Positions 34,030 to 44,469 of a stretch of 64,000 nucleotides of DNA are shown one piece after another. Both the position numbers and the translations under genes were made by a program. The notes under the pieces are model-generated. The model was not told the origin of the DNA. It ran no database searches and was given only the letters and a program-made list of their open reading frames with translations. Numbering within the stretch: position 1 is the stretch's first letter; every line of letters starts with the position of its first letter. Origin of the DNA: Fennellomyces sp. T-0311 (Eukaryota; Mucoromycota; Mucoromycetes; Mucorales; Lichtheimiaceae); the NCBI GenBank assembly GCA_025266875.1, contig JALLLT010000055.1, positions 62,001 to 126,000 of the forward strand, read 5' to 3'.

Positions 34030-34163
34030 CGATAATGATAAAAAAATAGTCGTACGATGCTTTATATATGCAAAGAAAAAAGTGTGCGTGAGGTGAACGT
34101 AAGCAAGATTGTAGTAAATAGACAAGGGATCGGAGGAGGAGGAGGGAGGAGGTTGAAGGGGAT

Positions 34164-35278
34164 TCATGCATTGAGTAGTGGTGTCCGCTCTGTTGAGGAC
34201 TCGGGTGTCTTGCGACATATATCGTGCTTGCAAATGGGACACTGGCAAACGGGGACATGAGCATTTACGCAGAAAATCCAGAAAAGGGCAACTTACAAAT
34301 TTCTTGTGGGTGGTGAGCCATGCATCCACACAGATGGTATGAAACTCGTGTCGGCATGGCAACGTACGCAGCGTGTCGCCGTCCACATAGTCCTCGAGGC
34401 AGATGGCGCATTCCGCATGATCGTTGTCGGCCTGCTTCTCCCGGCGGTACTTGCGGACGGGCAGCTTTGTGACAAAGTCTGTGGGAGCCAGCTCGTTTTT
34501 GCGGCGCTGGCGTTGGCGGAGGCGCCAGGTCAGGTAAATAAACAGCATCATGACGGCAGGGGACAAGACCACTACAAGCAGCATGTCTAGTAACGGCCTA
34601 CGCACGCATGGAGATATAAAAAAACATACCATTAAACAGAATGACAGACAGCGAGACGTACCATGTAAGCATATCATCCTTCACGAGACGGACCAACATG
34701 GGTTCCCGGAACGAGCGCGCCAGTTGGAGCAGAGCTTGATACTGGTGCTGGGCGACAAAGACGCTCGGTATCTGGACATCAGAAGTATCGCCTGTTGTTG
34801 TTCGTGTTAAGTTGGGCATATTTAAGGGTGTGGATGAGTGTGTTACCTGGCGCATACATGGTGATCCAGCCGTTGTAATGTTTATCTCCGACGACAGCAG
34901 CCAAGGCTCCGCTTTCCTGCATGGCTCTGACCTTGTCGACGAAGGAGCACTCGCCCCGTTCAATTAAGGCGACCCAGTTGTCGGTCGGTGGCGTGACAGG
35001 CTCGCACCCGTAGCGGTCGCCGTCGTTGGTGGGCGGCAGTAACCGACCCACCAACCCTTCCTCCGTCAGCCGCGGGCCGAACGCTGCGACACGGTCGATA
35101 TACGTCTCGTTCGTGGCCTAGCGGGGAGCCGAGACATGAGCGGTTTGTCCACGAGACATTGAGAGCGCAGTCCAAGCTGTGCGACACTTACCACGACTAT
35201 CACGGCGGCATGAGTGATTTGAGCCATTGTCGACAGCACCAGCAATGCGGTGCAGAGGTGCCAAGGAGCGGCGATCAT
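34164..35278 (-). CDS. PA-TM-RING E3 ubiquitin ligase
   Basis: Five exons (35278-35192, 35117-34847, 34791-34662, 34597-34297, 34241-34164) encode 288 residues. A signal peptide (MIAAPWHLCTALLVLSTMA) is followed by a protease-associated domain (NWVALIERGECSFVDKVRAM, GALAAVVGDKHYNGW, IPSVFVAQHQYQALLQLA). A membrane helix DMLLVVVLSPAVMMLFIYL and a basic stretch come next, then a RING-H2: CAICLEDYVDGDTLRTLPC, RHEFHTICVDAWL and, after the last intron, CPICKHDI. All eight zinc ligands are present. Family members (RNF13, RNF167 and similar) act in endosome/vacuole membranes to ubiquitinate cargo. The Cys of the last CPIC pair are on the final exon, so retention of intron 34296-34242 would destroy the RING. 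Confidence 0.92.
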
Positions 35279-35494
35279 TGATGTGAGGAGGTGTGCGGTA
35301 ATGTGGGCGAAAAGTGGGGGTTGAGTGTATGGTTTTCGCTTTGGTGAGAAGAAAAGCAAAAGAGAGACGAAAAGTCAAGCAGGAAACGAAAAAAAATTAA
35401 AACTTGCTGCAGTCTTGCGTGTGTGTGCGAAGTGATGCATCCACCCAAATTTTATCGCTTGCTTTTTTTTGTTGTTGTTGTCGTTGCGTCTTTA

Positions 35495-36113
35495 TTAGAG
35501 CGGCTCCAGTCTGCCAACCACCTCATCCACCAGCACCCACGTCCCGTCCTGTTCCTCCGCTTCCTTGACCATCCGAGGCAACTGCTGCGTGCTCTGCCCT
35601 GTCTTATCAGTGCCGCTCGCTCCACAAATTTCGCCGAGACCCCACTTACAAGGCGAACGCCGGGATGTGCTCGCAGCTTCAATACCCGCGCTTCGTCGTC
35701 GTATAGCCATCGCTGCGTCGCCGATGCCTCGTTCTCTTGCCGGCGAGCTTGGATCACAGTCTGATTTTCGACGGCCTTCTCTGACTTTACGCTCATCACT
35801 TGACTCGCACACACCCGTATCACGCTTGTCATTCAAAAGATCACCAGATTTAAACTTCTGTGCTTACCGCAGCCAGAATGCTTGTTCACCAGAAACCCGT
35901 CGTCGAAGCACCACAGCTGATGCTTGCGTCCAACCAACGGCCGCAATTCAATCCGTGCGCCGGGCTACATAGAGTGCACGTCCAAACGCCATATCAGCCT
36001 GCTGGTCCGTCTCCCCTCGCCACACACGCGCCATTTCGAACCTGCCACGCTGCATTGATCACGGTCAGCACATGATTGGGATGACTAGTGGATTGAATGA
36101 AAAACCACCCCAT
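35495..36113 (-). CDS. Beta-trefoil (ricin-B-like fold) lectin-type protein
   Basis: Four exons (36113-36042, 35964-35868, 35798-35650, 35593-35495) give 138 residues. Three repeats of the trefoil pattern are visible: GWFFIQSTSHPNHVLTV...PGARIELRPLVGRKHQLW, then DDGFLVNKHSGCVMSV...NQTVIQARRQE...QRWLYDD, then ARVLKLRAHPGVRL ending with a Trp (GTWVLVDEV). HQLW/QRW and GF-V-N-K-SG are the hallmarks. Such single-domain proteins are widespread in fungi, and carbohydrate binding is the usual guess. There is no signal peptide, so it is probably cytosolic. Its start lies only 39 bp after the POP5 stop on the same strand, so its promoter must overlap the POP5 3' end. Confidence 0.78.
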
Positions 36114-36152
36114 TCCAAAACAAAAAGTAACAGGAAGAAAAAAAAGATTTTT

Positions 36153-36803
36153 TTAACTGAACGCTTGAATCTTTTTGATTTCCTTTTCTGAATTTTGCAC
36201 CTTGTCCACAAAGCTGAACGCTTGGCCTACACAGTCTCGGCGTCAGAACCATGGCAATGCCGTTGCTAGGTACCTACCTTTCGCCTGCGCCTCGGTCTGC
36301 AGCTGCAGATAGATGTCGCGGTCTCTGATGATCGCCTGTTTCTGCACGCCAACAATTGTCCCTGGGGTTTGGGTGAGCACTGGCAGCTACGGATTGCGCA
36401 TGAGCATATCTTTTTTTTTACCGGACACATGCAGGATTCGGAAACTGTAGGGTTGTTCGCGGATCTTTTTGATGAAGAACAGCGACGCCAGCATCATATC
36501 GGTATAATCACGCGGTACTCTAGCTATCCCAACACGGGTCGCCGGATTAAACCACTTTACTACATTAAGCGTTATTCGCCAAACACGTGGTGCGCACTTT
36601 TTTTTTGTTTAATTACCATAAACACTGCGCGCCATTCCTTGGCCAAAATCACCGTAATCGATCGTCATGGCCGAATGGATGCAGTTGTTGAGATCGTCGT
36701 CGCATAGCTTAGCCGCCGTCCGCGGAAACACAACCTGCCCCTTGTCGATCACTGGATCTTGCACCAATTCAAACAGGATCCACCGAACTTTGAATCGGAC
36801 CAT
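36153..36803 (-). CDS. POP5: RNase P/MRP protein subunit POP5
   Basis: Four exons (36803-36617, 36559-36422, 36361-36278, 36226-36153) encode 160 residues. It starts MVRFKVRWILFELV and contains TIDYGDFGQGMARSV, VKWFNPATRVGIARVPRDY, SLFFIKKIREQPYSFRILHVSGTI and a charged C-terminal helix, which is the POP5/RPP14 family in order and length. POP5 is a core protein of RNase P (tRNA 5' maturation) and RNase MRP (rRNA processing) in the nucleus/nucleolus. Introns 1 and 2 start GTAATTAAAC and GTAAAAAAAAA, that is, poly-A follows the donor. The last exon has two possible acceptors six bases apart (TGTAG or CCAAG), adding or removing two residues. Confidence 0.9.
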
Positions 36804-37708
36804 ATTATTTCAGATAGAAAAAAAAGAGCGATGGCCAGTCGGACCTTACTGCATTGATTGCCTCAGGATTGGAATGACGGTGACACAACAGCACATTGGT
36901 ACTTTTGCCATCCCATGGCCTATTACGTATCCTTGCAGGACCACCGCAATGGTGATGATCAGCGAACCTTTAACACGCCCACACTGCCTCCTATTTATCG
37001 GAGACCTGTGATTTGCAACACGACTTGGGTGATGCAGGCTTTTTTTAATATATGCAGTTTGCTGTTATCGAGAGCCTGCTACACACGCCCCGGAGTGCTT
37101 CCGTGCCTTCCTCCGAAAGCACCGGCTGTCGTCCTTGCCATTATTCTCAGTAAAGAGGTATCGTGCCATGGAAATACATTTGTCAGAGTAGCCTACGGGC
37201 CGTGATGAGATTTCTTTTTTTTTGGCAGAAGAATGAGTAATAGTGATCGCCCGAATCACATGACAATAAGTAAGCGTCTCGTATGCCTCGCTTGTGAAAC
37301 CATCGCCGTGTGCTCAGTGGTGTAAAAGGCACATACTCTACATTGGTACGGCACATGTTAAACGCGACCATGCAATTGCCAAGAGGTATCGGTTGTTACT
37401 GGCACTGTAAAGACCACGTGCATGACAGCAATTTCATTGTCTGCCGAAGCATCGAACCTTTCATTCCCGGGACGAGACGGGTACATACGCGCATAGTGAC
37501 CACACGATGGACCCTTTTTTTTTTTACGTCAAAAAGCCTGTAGCATGAGCGGACCGGCAGTATTACCGCGTAACCTTTGCCGGCTCCCGCTGCGTGTGGC
37601 CTGTCACTCGTTGGGTAGCACAAGTCTTCATATGAACATCGAAATTTGGTCGCCGTCTTTCAATGCGGCTCCTTTTAACGCGCTCTCTCTCTCTTTTTTC
37701 TTCAAACA
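36804..37708. other. Unresolved region, possible multi-exon gene
   Basis: Protein-like stretches exist on both strands, but none forms a complete model. Minus: about 37623-37520 (GAGKGYAVILPVRSCYRLFD before a GTAAAAAAA donor like that of POP5) and about 37259-37065 (YSDKCISMARYLFTENNGK). Plus: about 37050-37236 (ECFRAFLRKHRLSSLPLFSV, stop at 37234-37236 if spliced). No family was recognised. The right end (37670-37708) is a CT-rich promoter segment just before the acyl-CoA synthetase start. Confidence 0.35.
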
Positions 37709-40058
37709 ATGCCGCCCCGAGAATACTCCATTAATGTCACCAATGATTCCGTTGCTGGCGAAACTCCCATACGACGCTCGATCAAGGCACCCTACGAACT
37801 CATGAGAACACCCGCTGTAGGTGTTGAAACGCTTTACGATGTCCTCCAGCATGCGGCGTCATCGTACAAGCAGAGACGGGCTTTCGGTTACCGCAAACTC
37901 GAACAGACCTTTCACGAAGAAAAGACTGTGCCTGGCAGCGAGAAGCCAAAAAAATGGACTTACTTCCAGCTTAGCTCCTATCACTACTACACATACCTAG
38001 AAGCCGTCGAGTTGACTCGTATGCTGGGTGCCGGCCTGCGCAAGCTTGGCATGAAAAAGGATGACAAACTACATATCTTTGCGTCTACGAGGTAACCGTT
38101 TTCGTGTGTGAGGAACTAGCCGGCGTTACTCATTGAATTCATAGTGTGGAATGGATGCTGATGGCTCATGGTGAGAAAAATGCATATTCGTTGGGAAAAA
38201 AAAGGAGGGAGTGGGGGATATTGACAGCATATTCTGGGACTAGGTGCCTTTACACAATCCATCGCCATCGTGACAGCCTATGATACCCTGGGAGCCGAGG
38301 GTCTAATGCATTCAATCAACGAGACCGAGTCGGCCGTTTGTTTCATCAACGGCGACCAGCTCGAGGTCCTCGAAAAGATCTTGCCCAACTGCCCATCTAT
38401 CACCCATATCATCTACCGCGGCGATGGCGACGCCCAAGCCATTGACCGACTGCGAAACGCCCAACAAATCCACCATGTCATTCCTTTTGAAGAAGTACGT
38501 ATCATTGGCGAAGCCAACCCCGTCGATGTTGTCAAGCCGAGCAGCCAGGATACCTGCTGCATCATGTATACCAGCGGCACAACCGGCAACCCCAAAGGTG
38601 TCGTACTTACCCATGGCAACATTGTTGCTGCCAGTAAGTTTTGCTTCCGTCATGCGCTACGTTTTTTGGCATGCTAAGCACTTTATTATTATTATTATTA
38701 GTTGCCGGTTGCTGCAGTTTATTGCAGCAATTGGTCGAAGCGAACGATACCATGATGGCCTATTTGCCACTGGCACACGTCTTGGAATTCCTTGTTGAGA
38801 ACTTGTGTATATTCTTGGGCTTGACGCTCGGTTACGGTTCAATTCGAACACTGACAGACGTGTCCGTGCGAAACTGCGTTGGCGACCTGCAGGAGTTTGC
38901 GCCCACCATCATGACGGGTGTGCCACAAGTGTGGGAAACAATCCGAAAAACGGTTCTGGCCAAGGTGGCCGAGCGTGGTCCCCGCATCGAGAAAATATTT
39001 ATGGGTGCGCTGGAAGCTAAGAGCTTTCTGCAGGATAAGGGCCTCCCCACCGGTTTCTTGGACCGCATTGTGTTCAACAACGTCAAGAAGCAGCTGGGGG
39101 GCAAGTTGCGCTATGGATTGTCAGGAGGTGCACCGGTGTCTCAAGAAACTCAACGATTCCTATCTTTGTGTCTGGCGCCGATTATTTGCGGATACGGCAT
39201 GACTGAAAGGTACGTCGAGTCAGTGAAAAAATGATCGTCAACCCGACGCTGACTTTTGGCTGTTAGTTGCGGGTAAGATGCGACAGATAGTAGGATGGAT
39301 TGGACGACTGACACGTATGTGCAGAATGTGTGCTGTGATGGCGCCCGAACAGTTTGCCTTGGGTGAGGTTGGCGCGCCTGTCCCGTGCACAGAAGTGAAA
39401 CTGGTTGATGTGCCTGAGCTGGGTTACTTTGCATCCAGCAACCAAGGCGAGATCTGGATCCGTGGCCCTTCCGTCACTTCTGGCTATTACAAACAAGAAG
39501 AGTTGACTCGCGAGGCGCTTACCCCAGATGGTTGGTTACAGACGGGCGACATTGGCCAATGGAACGAGGCGGGCACGCTCAGTATTATTGATCGCAAAAA
39601 GAATCTGGTCAAACTGAGTCATGGCGAGTACATTGCACTGGAGAAGGTGGAAAGCGTATACAAGACATGCGTTCTGGTCGAGAATATGTGTGTCCATGTT
39701 GACCCGCTTTATCCAAGACCCGTAGCGCTGGTTGTTCCCGTTGAAAAGCACTTGATTCAAATCGCTGCCGCGAACGGGATCCAGAACGATGATTACGCCG
39801 CTTTGTGCGAGGACAGCCGTGTGCGAAAATTGGTGCTCGACATGTTACATGCTCAAGCCAAAGCCGGCGGCCTCAAGGGCGCGGAAATTATTCAGAACGT
39901 TTGGGTGTGCAAGGACCTGTGGACGTCTGATATGGTGAGAATGATGATTATTTTGTGCAAATGGCTAATAGTACCTGTAGGGACTTTTGACTGCAGCACA
40001 AAAGCTGAAACGAAAAGAAATTGTGCAGACATACGCAGAGCAACTGACCCAGATGTAA
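37709..40058 (+). CDS. Long-chain fatty acid-CoA ligase (FAA/ACSL type)
   Basis: Seven exons (37709-38091, 38145-38170, 38244-38633, 38702-39209, 39267-39272, 39325-39934, 39981-40058) give 666 residues. Adenylation motifs are all present: CIMYTSGTTGNPKGV (P-loop, ATP), YLPLAHVLEFLVE, YGLSGGAPVS, ICGYGMTESCGM, GEIWIRGPSVTSGYY, and the FACS signature DGWLQTGDIGQWNEAG followed by IIDRKKNLVKLSHGEYI. It activates C12-C20 fatty acids to acyl-CoA for lipid synthesis or beta-oxidation, resembling yeast Faa1/Faa4 by N-terminus and length. The exon 39267-39272 is only six bases (TTGCGG) and supplies the Cys-Gly of TESCGM; skipping it keeps frame but removes conserved residues. Exon 2 is 26 nt. Confidence 0.93.
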
Positions 40059-40143
40059 GATAACTTACAATGACGCGTGTAGCCCGAGCTAACGCTTGAG
40101 TATAGGATTACTTCGCAAGCAAAATAATTGTAGCTATACTTTA

Positions 40144-42226
40144 TTAATATCGTTTTTCAACAAGCACATTCAAGCCGTACGTCATTGCCATGATTAATGA
40201 TACCGCATAACGGATTTCTTGGTTTGGCACAAGCGAAAACTTGTAGCGTCGCAGTAGTGTCGTTATAGTGATGAGAACTTGGAAGATGGCAAAGATTTTC
40301 CCTACGCATCTCTGGTGCATGCAATAGCCAGTGCAAGTATGCTTATATTTACCCAAGTAAATGCGCAGGCCGGCATTGAATCCTGGCCATTTTCCATGCG
40401 ATTCTTGTATCAGTTGTCCACCATCCGTTATCCAGCACTGAGGCTTAAATTCCTTAGCATCCCTGCCCCAGTCCTTCGTTGACCGGTCTTCCGCGTATGG
40501 ACACCAGGAAGCCATGTCGCCTTTTCTGACATGAGTTCCACCTGCCAACATGTCTTCTCCGAGAGCGCTTTTTTGAGTTAAAAGGTACACCTGGATACAG
40601 CCGAACTACTTTAGAAATTCTACATGGACATGTCAGAACGCGATATACAAACGGAGTAGTTCAGACCTATATTGCATGCGCGTAGGTCATATCCTTAAGC
40701 ACCTCGTAGTACTCTGCCGGTGTGAGGTCATCACTTGGTATATGTGTTGATTTCTTGCGTAAGCTTCTCTTCCCACGTGTGGGTTCGTCACTATGGAATA
40801 AAGTCTCCATGCCAGTGTTGAAGCAGTTATATCACAAGCAGCAAGCATAAGGTTGAGGATTACATCACGCAACGCTTTATCATTGAGCGGATTTCCACAA
40901 CCGTCGCACGCCTCCATAGAGTAGGATAGTGCATCCTTGAACTGCTTACCCTTTTTGATCTCGCGTCGGCGCTTTCAAGCAAATTATCGACTGTGTCGTA
41001 GTGCTGCTCCATCGACTTCGTGGATGAATGAAATAAGAGGCCAAGAGCATCAATCAGGGGTACAAATGGGTTTCGAAAGCGATTCTCGCAGGTTACGCTA
41101 ACGGGTGTCGAAAGATTGGGCAAAAGGGACGACTCCCGTATGTACTGATATGCCTAACTGCGTGCCGAACCCGAGTCTGTGCATGGGCCCGGTTACTCCA
41201 TGCTTGCAATACATATTAAATTACCTACTCTACAAATGAGTCAAGGGTATACTTGAATGTAATATCTTGAAATATGTGAACAACGAACAAAGTAGCGAAT
41301 CAAGCACCGGACGATCCATTCAAGATTCGACAGATTTCCCCCCCCAAGGAAACCACACATGGTTTTGTAAGGGTCTACTTGCGCTATGGCAGTGACATCC
41401 CCGCTATCTACCATCTCGGACTACACTGACCTGCTTTTTTTCCGTTCACCAATATGGATTTTTTTAAGCATGGATTTTCTCATCCTTTTGTACTGATATA
41501 ACAAGATCTTCCAACCGCAAGAGAGAGACCTAATACCTTTAGGAGCAGGTCTATTACCTCTCAAAATAAATTATAACTTTTGAACTAATATCTTGAAAGT
41601 CAACAACTTGTCCCAGAGATCGGTCAAACACATGCTCTGAGATGCCTGCGAGGTATTTTAGAAAGATACCCGAGAACTGATTGCAAAGATGTACCACGTT
41701 AACGATACGGCTCATGATTTTGTGTTGCATCTTCCAGGATTCGCCATTTGTCACGAAAATACCGTGGCTGTACAGCTATCGCCTATTCTTCTGCATAAAG
41801 TGCCTTTTCACGTAGCTTGGGGGTTTCGTTTTAGCTAGGCTTTATGGTTTTCCATCCTTAGGTCTATACTTTTCAAAATATGCTCCATGTTTCTCGGATC
41901 TATCGTCGTGATCTGGGCTGGCATCAGGATAGATGATTGAGTCCTGCAAACGTGGTTGGATAAAGGATAGTTTCTTCCCATTGTGCTAGGACTTACATGG
42001 TAATCATGCCTAGTCTCTCAGGCGCCTCCACCTGAGCGTCATACATGCGGTCAGCCTCCAAGAGCCCCTTTAAGAATGTACCAATGATTGGATGCTCTTT
42101 AACCCGAACGGCCCCCGGTCCCTCTTCATCTAAGGTGGCTCGACCTGGGCACTTGTGTGCTAGATATGCGACGGCCACAGTGCCAAGCACGCCTACCGCA
42201 ACAGCGTAGTCACTTTTCTTAGGCAT
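40144..42226 (-). pseudogene. Cytochrome P450, decayed
   Basis: Pieces of a P450 occur in order on the minus strand. The N-terminal anchor and proline region (42226-41993: YAVAVGVLGTVAVAYLAHK, VRVKEHPIIGTFLKGL) comes first, then the B/C-helix region (about 41754-41554: TNGESWKMQHKIMSRIVNV). The middle and I-helix follow (about 41100-40780: NPFVPLIDALGLLF, LMLAACDITASTLAWRLY), and then the C-terminus (40590-40144: MASWCPYAEDRSTKDWG, KWPGFNAGLRIYLGK). The heme signature FxxGxRxCxG reads FNAGLRIYLG: the thiolate Cys is Tyr, which would abolish activity. The I-helix DTT is DIT. Stops and frame changes separate the pieces. Fungal P450s modify fatty acids or secondary metabolites, and the acyl-CoA synthetase next door is probably coincidental. 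Confidence 0.82.
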
Positions 42227-42441
42227 CGCGGGCGAAATAATTTCTGAAAAGAGGTGAAAAGGAGAAAAAGAAGCCTGTGGCTTTTTATATTATGGATCTT
42301 CCTCATGTTGGCTTATCTAGAGGAGTTGTGGCGCATTAGCAGTGCAGGAAAGCGGTTCGCCTGTAATGAATCTCCTTGAAATCACAAAGCTTGCAAGTTT
42401 TCCTGTTGCGTCGTTCCCGTACTTGATGTAAAGCAGCCCTT

Positions 42442-44353
42442 TTATTTACAGCGGTTACAGTACCAAGTCTCAACTTCATCGGATTCTGCTATATCAACAC
42501 ATTCACCATGATACCAAACATGGCACTTGTCGCACGAGATCATGAAGGTGCCATAATCGACTGTTGGATTCGAACATATGCAGTGCACAATCTCCTTGTC
42601 CTGCGCATCATCCGTGGATATAACATTGATCTTTTCTTGCGCAGGCTCTGGAGGCTTGATCTTGAACCGAATTTTGGGTGTATTGACCGACGTGGCCGAG
42701 GAGGGGGTGTTTTCTGCCGTGGATGGAGTACTTGATTCGCCCCCATTCGTGAGATTTAAAGTCAGTTTCGGAAGCTTCTTCTTCTCGCCCATGTTGTTGC
42801 TTCCTTTCCCTCCAGCAGAAAGAGATGCCAGTGAAATCGGTGTCAGATTGGTTCGCGGTGTAGTTGTGGACGGTATGTTCTGCGTGGGCGGAGTGCTGGA
42901 TGTGGTTGGTAACGCTACTGCAGCAGCAGCGGCTAGTGAGGATGCGGTGGAAGAGAATGGCAGGGTTGTATGTGTAGTTGAAGATGCGCTCGCAGGAAAT
43001 ATTTCTTCGGTGTGCTTGCGGCTATACTGTCCCCCAGCCAATGTTGCCAGCATGGATGTGCTGCTACTGCTAGCACTCGCTCCAGCATTACTGTTGTTGC
43101 TGCTGCTACCCGACGATTTGACCGTAATTGGATCCTGTTGTGCCGTCGATGACGTGCCGTTGCTTCCAGTGGCTATCGGGGCAGCAGATGAGGGCGTCGT
43201 TGTCGCGACATCCACGAGTAAATTGGGTGAAGAGAGCTTAGACACCATGGCTGGCGGTGCCACGCGGCGTAGCAGCTCTACTAGGACACCGCTGCTGTTT
43301 CCAAACATGGTGTTGCCTGGTGCTGCATCGTCCTGTGTAAACTTGCGGAACATGGCGTAGTTGCCTGCCAACGCCTCCCGCTGCTGTTTCCGTCGATGCT
43401 GCTGATCCTTGCTTGCCAGTGACCCCATTGCCTTCTTCATGGGTAGACTGCTCAATGCCACTCGTCGCCGTTTTGTTGCTGGAGGCTGTACTTGCTGCTG
43501 CTGCTGCTGCTGCTCTTCCTCTTTGTTCTCTTCGTTCTCGTGTAATGACAATGCGAGTGTGGTTGCTTTGTCCATCGCTAATGCCGACTCTTCAAACGGC
43601 ACCACATGGGTGAATGGATTATCGACAGGCTTCTTTCTGTGTCGCACAATGATGGGCGCGGCTGGTGCACCTGGCGAAGGCTGTCGGCTGATAGATGGCA
43701 TTACTTGCGGTAACGCGCGTGGTGGCGGAGTCGCGTCCTCTTTGACGGTTGATGGGAAGCGTGGCATGTACGATGGTATATAATCTGGCAGCCCCTTATC
43801 CTCTTCTTTGTTGGGTATATCTTCCTCCTCTTCCTCTTCCTCGCTCTCTAAAGAATACACATCGTCGGCGTCATAATCGTCGTCTTTGAATTCTTCGTCT
43901 GACGGAATATCTTTGTATTCGTACACAAGTGCATCCTCGTGGCTGCTTCGCCCGTTCCGTACCACGCCTGAATGACAGTTAATCAACTGTTTCTCTTTCG
44001 ATCGAAAGTAAACCGGAAAAAAAAGAAACGCTACCTTCCAATGTACGGCCAGGATCGGACTGTGCTGACCATGGTGGTGCCAGAGCTTTGCCTTCCAATT
44101 CTAGCCATTCTTTCAAAGATTCCGGGGACATGCCGAGTTCATTCAATCCGTCAATGACATCCCAGATATTGCCAGTGGATCGACCTGCGAGCTGAGCATA
44201 CGATGATGTGGTGGACGCCAACAGCTGGACATACTGACTCATGACGTCGGTCAAAATGTTTGTCGGATCGATATGTGCCGAATCAAATCCTGCCGATTGT
44301 AAAATCTGTAGCGTTGTCGTCCGTAACAACGCGAAACAGAATTTGTCGGTCAT
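42442..44353 (-). CDS. TAF3: TAF3-like TFIID subunit (histone fold plus PHD finger)
   Basis: Two exons (44353-44035 and 43967-42442; intron 67 nt) encode 614 residues. The N-terminal about 85 residues form a bromodomain-associated histone fold (FALLRTTTLQILQSAGFDSA, ILTDVMSQYVQLLA, GNIWDVIDGLNELGM). A long disordered centre follows, with acidic (ESEEEEEEE), polyglutamine (about 7 Q) and Ser/Thr/Ala-rich tracts. The last 50 residues are a PHD finger (HCICSNPTVDYGTFMISCDKC, VWYHGECVDI, WYCNRC) with the C4HC3 ligands and an aromatic Trp suited to H3K4me3. Histone fold plus C-terminal PHD is the TAF3/BIP2 architecture, a TFIID subunit pairing with TAF10. The PHD sequence itself is close to Spp1/CFP1-type fingers, the main alternative for the C-terminus. 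Confidence 0.85.
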
Positions 44354-44469
44354 TATTTTTTTGTAATGGTAAAGAAAGTCGAAGCTGCTCGCAAGCCCAC
44401 CACTTGTGCCAGAAAAATCTAAATTCCGCTTATATCGAAAATTTACAACAACGCGAAGGTGCACATATG

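Noticed and set aside
42578..43783. Plus-strand frames of 260 and 124 codons
   Set aside because: They are antisense shadows of the low-complexity centre of the TAF3-like gene, whose minus-strand frame has a histone fold and a PHD finger.
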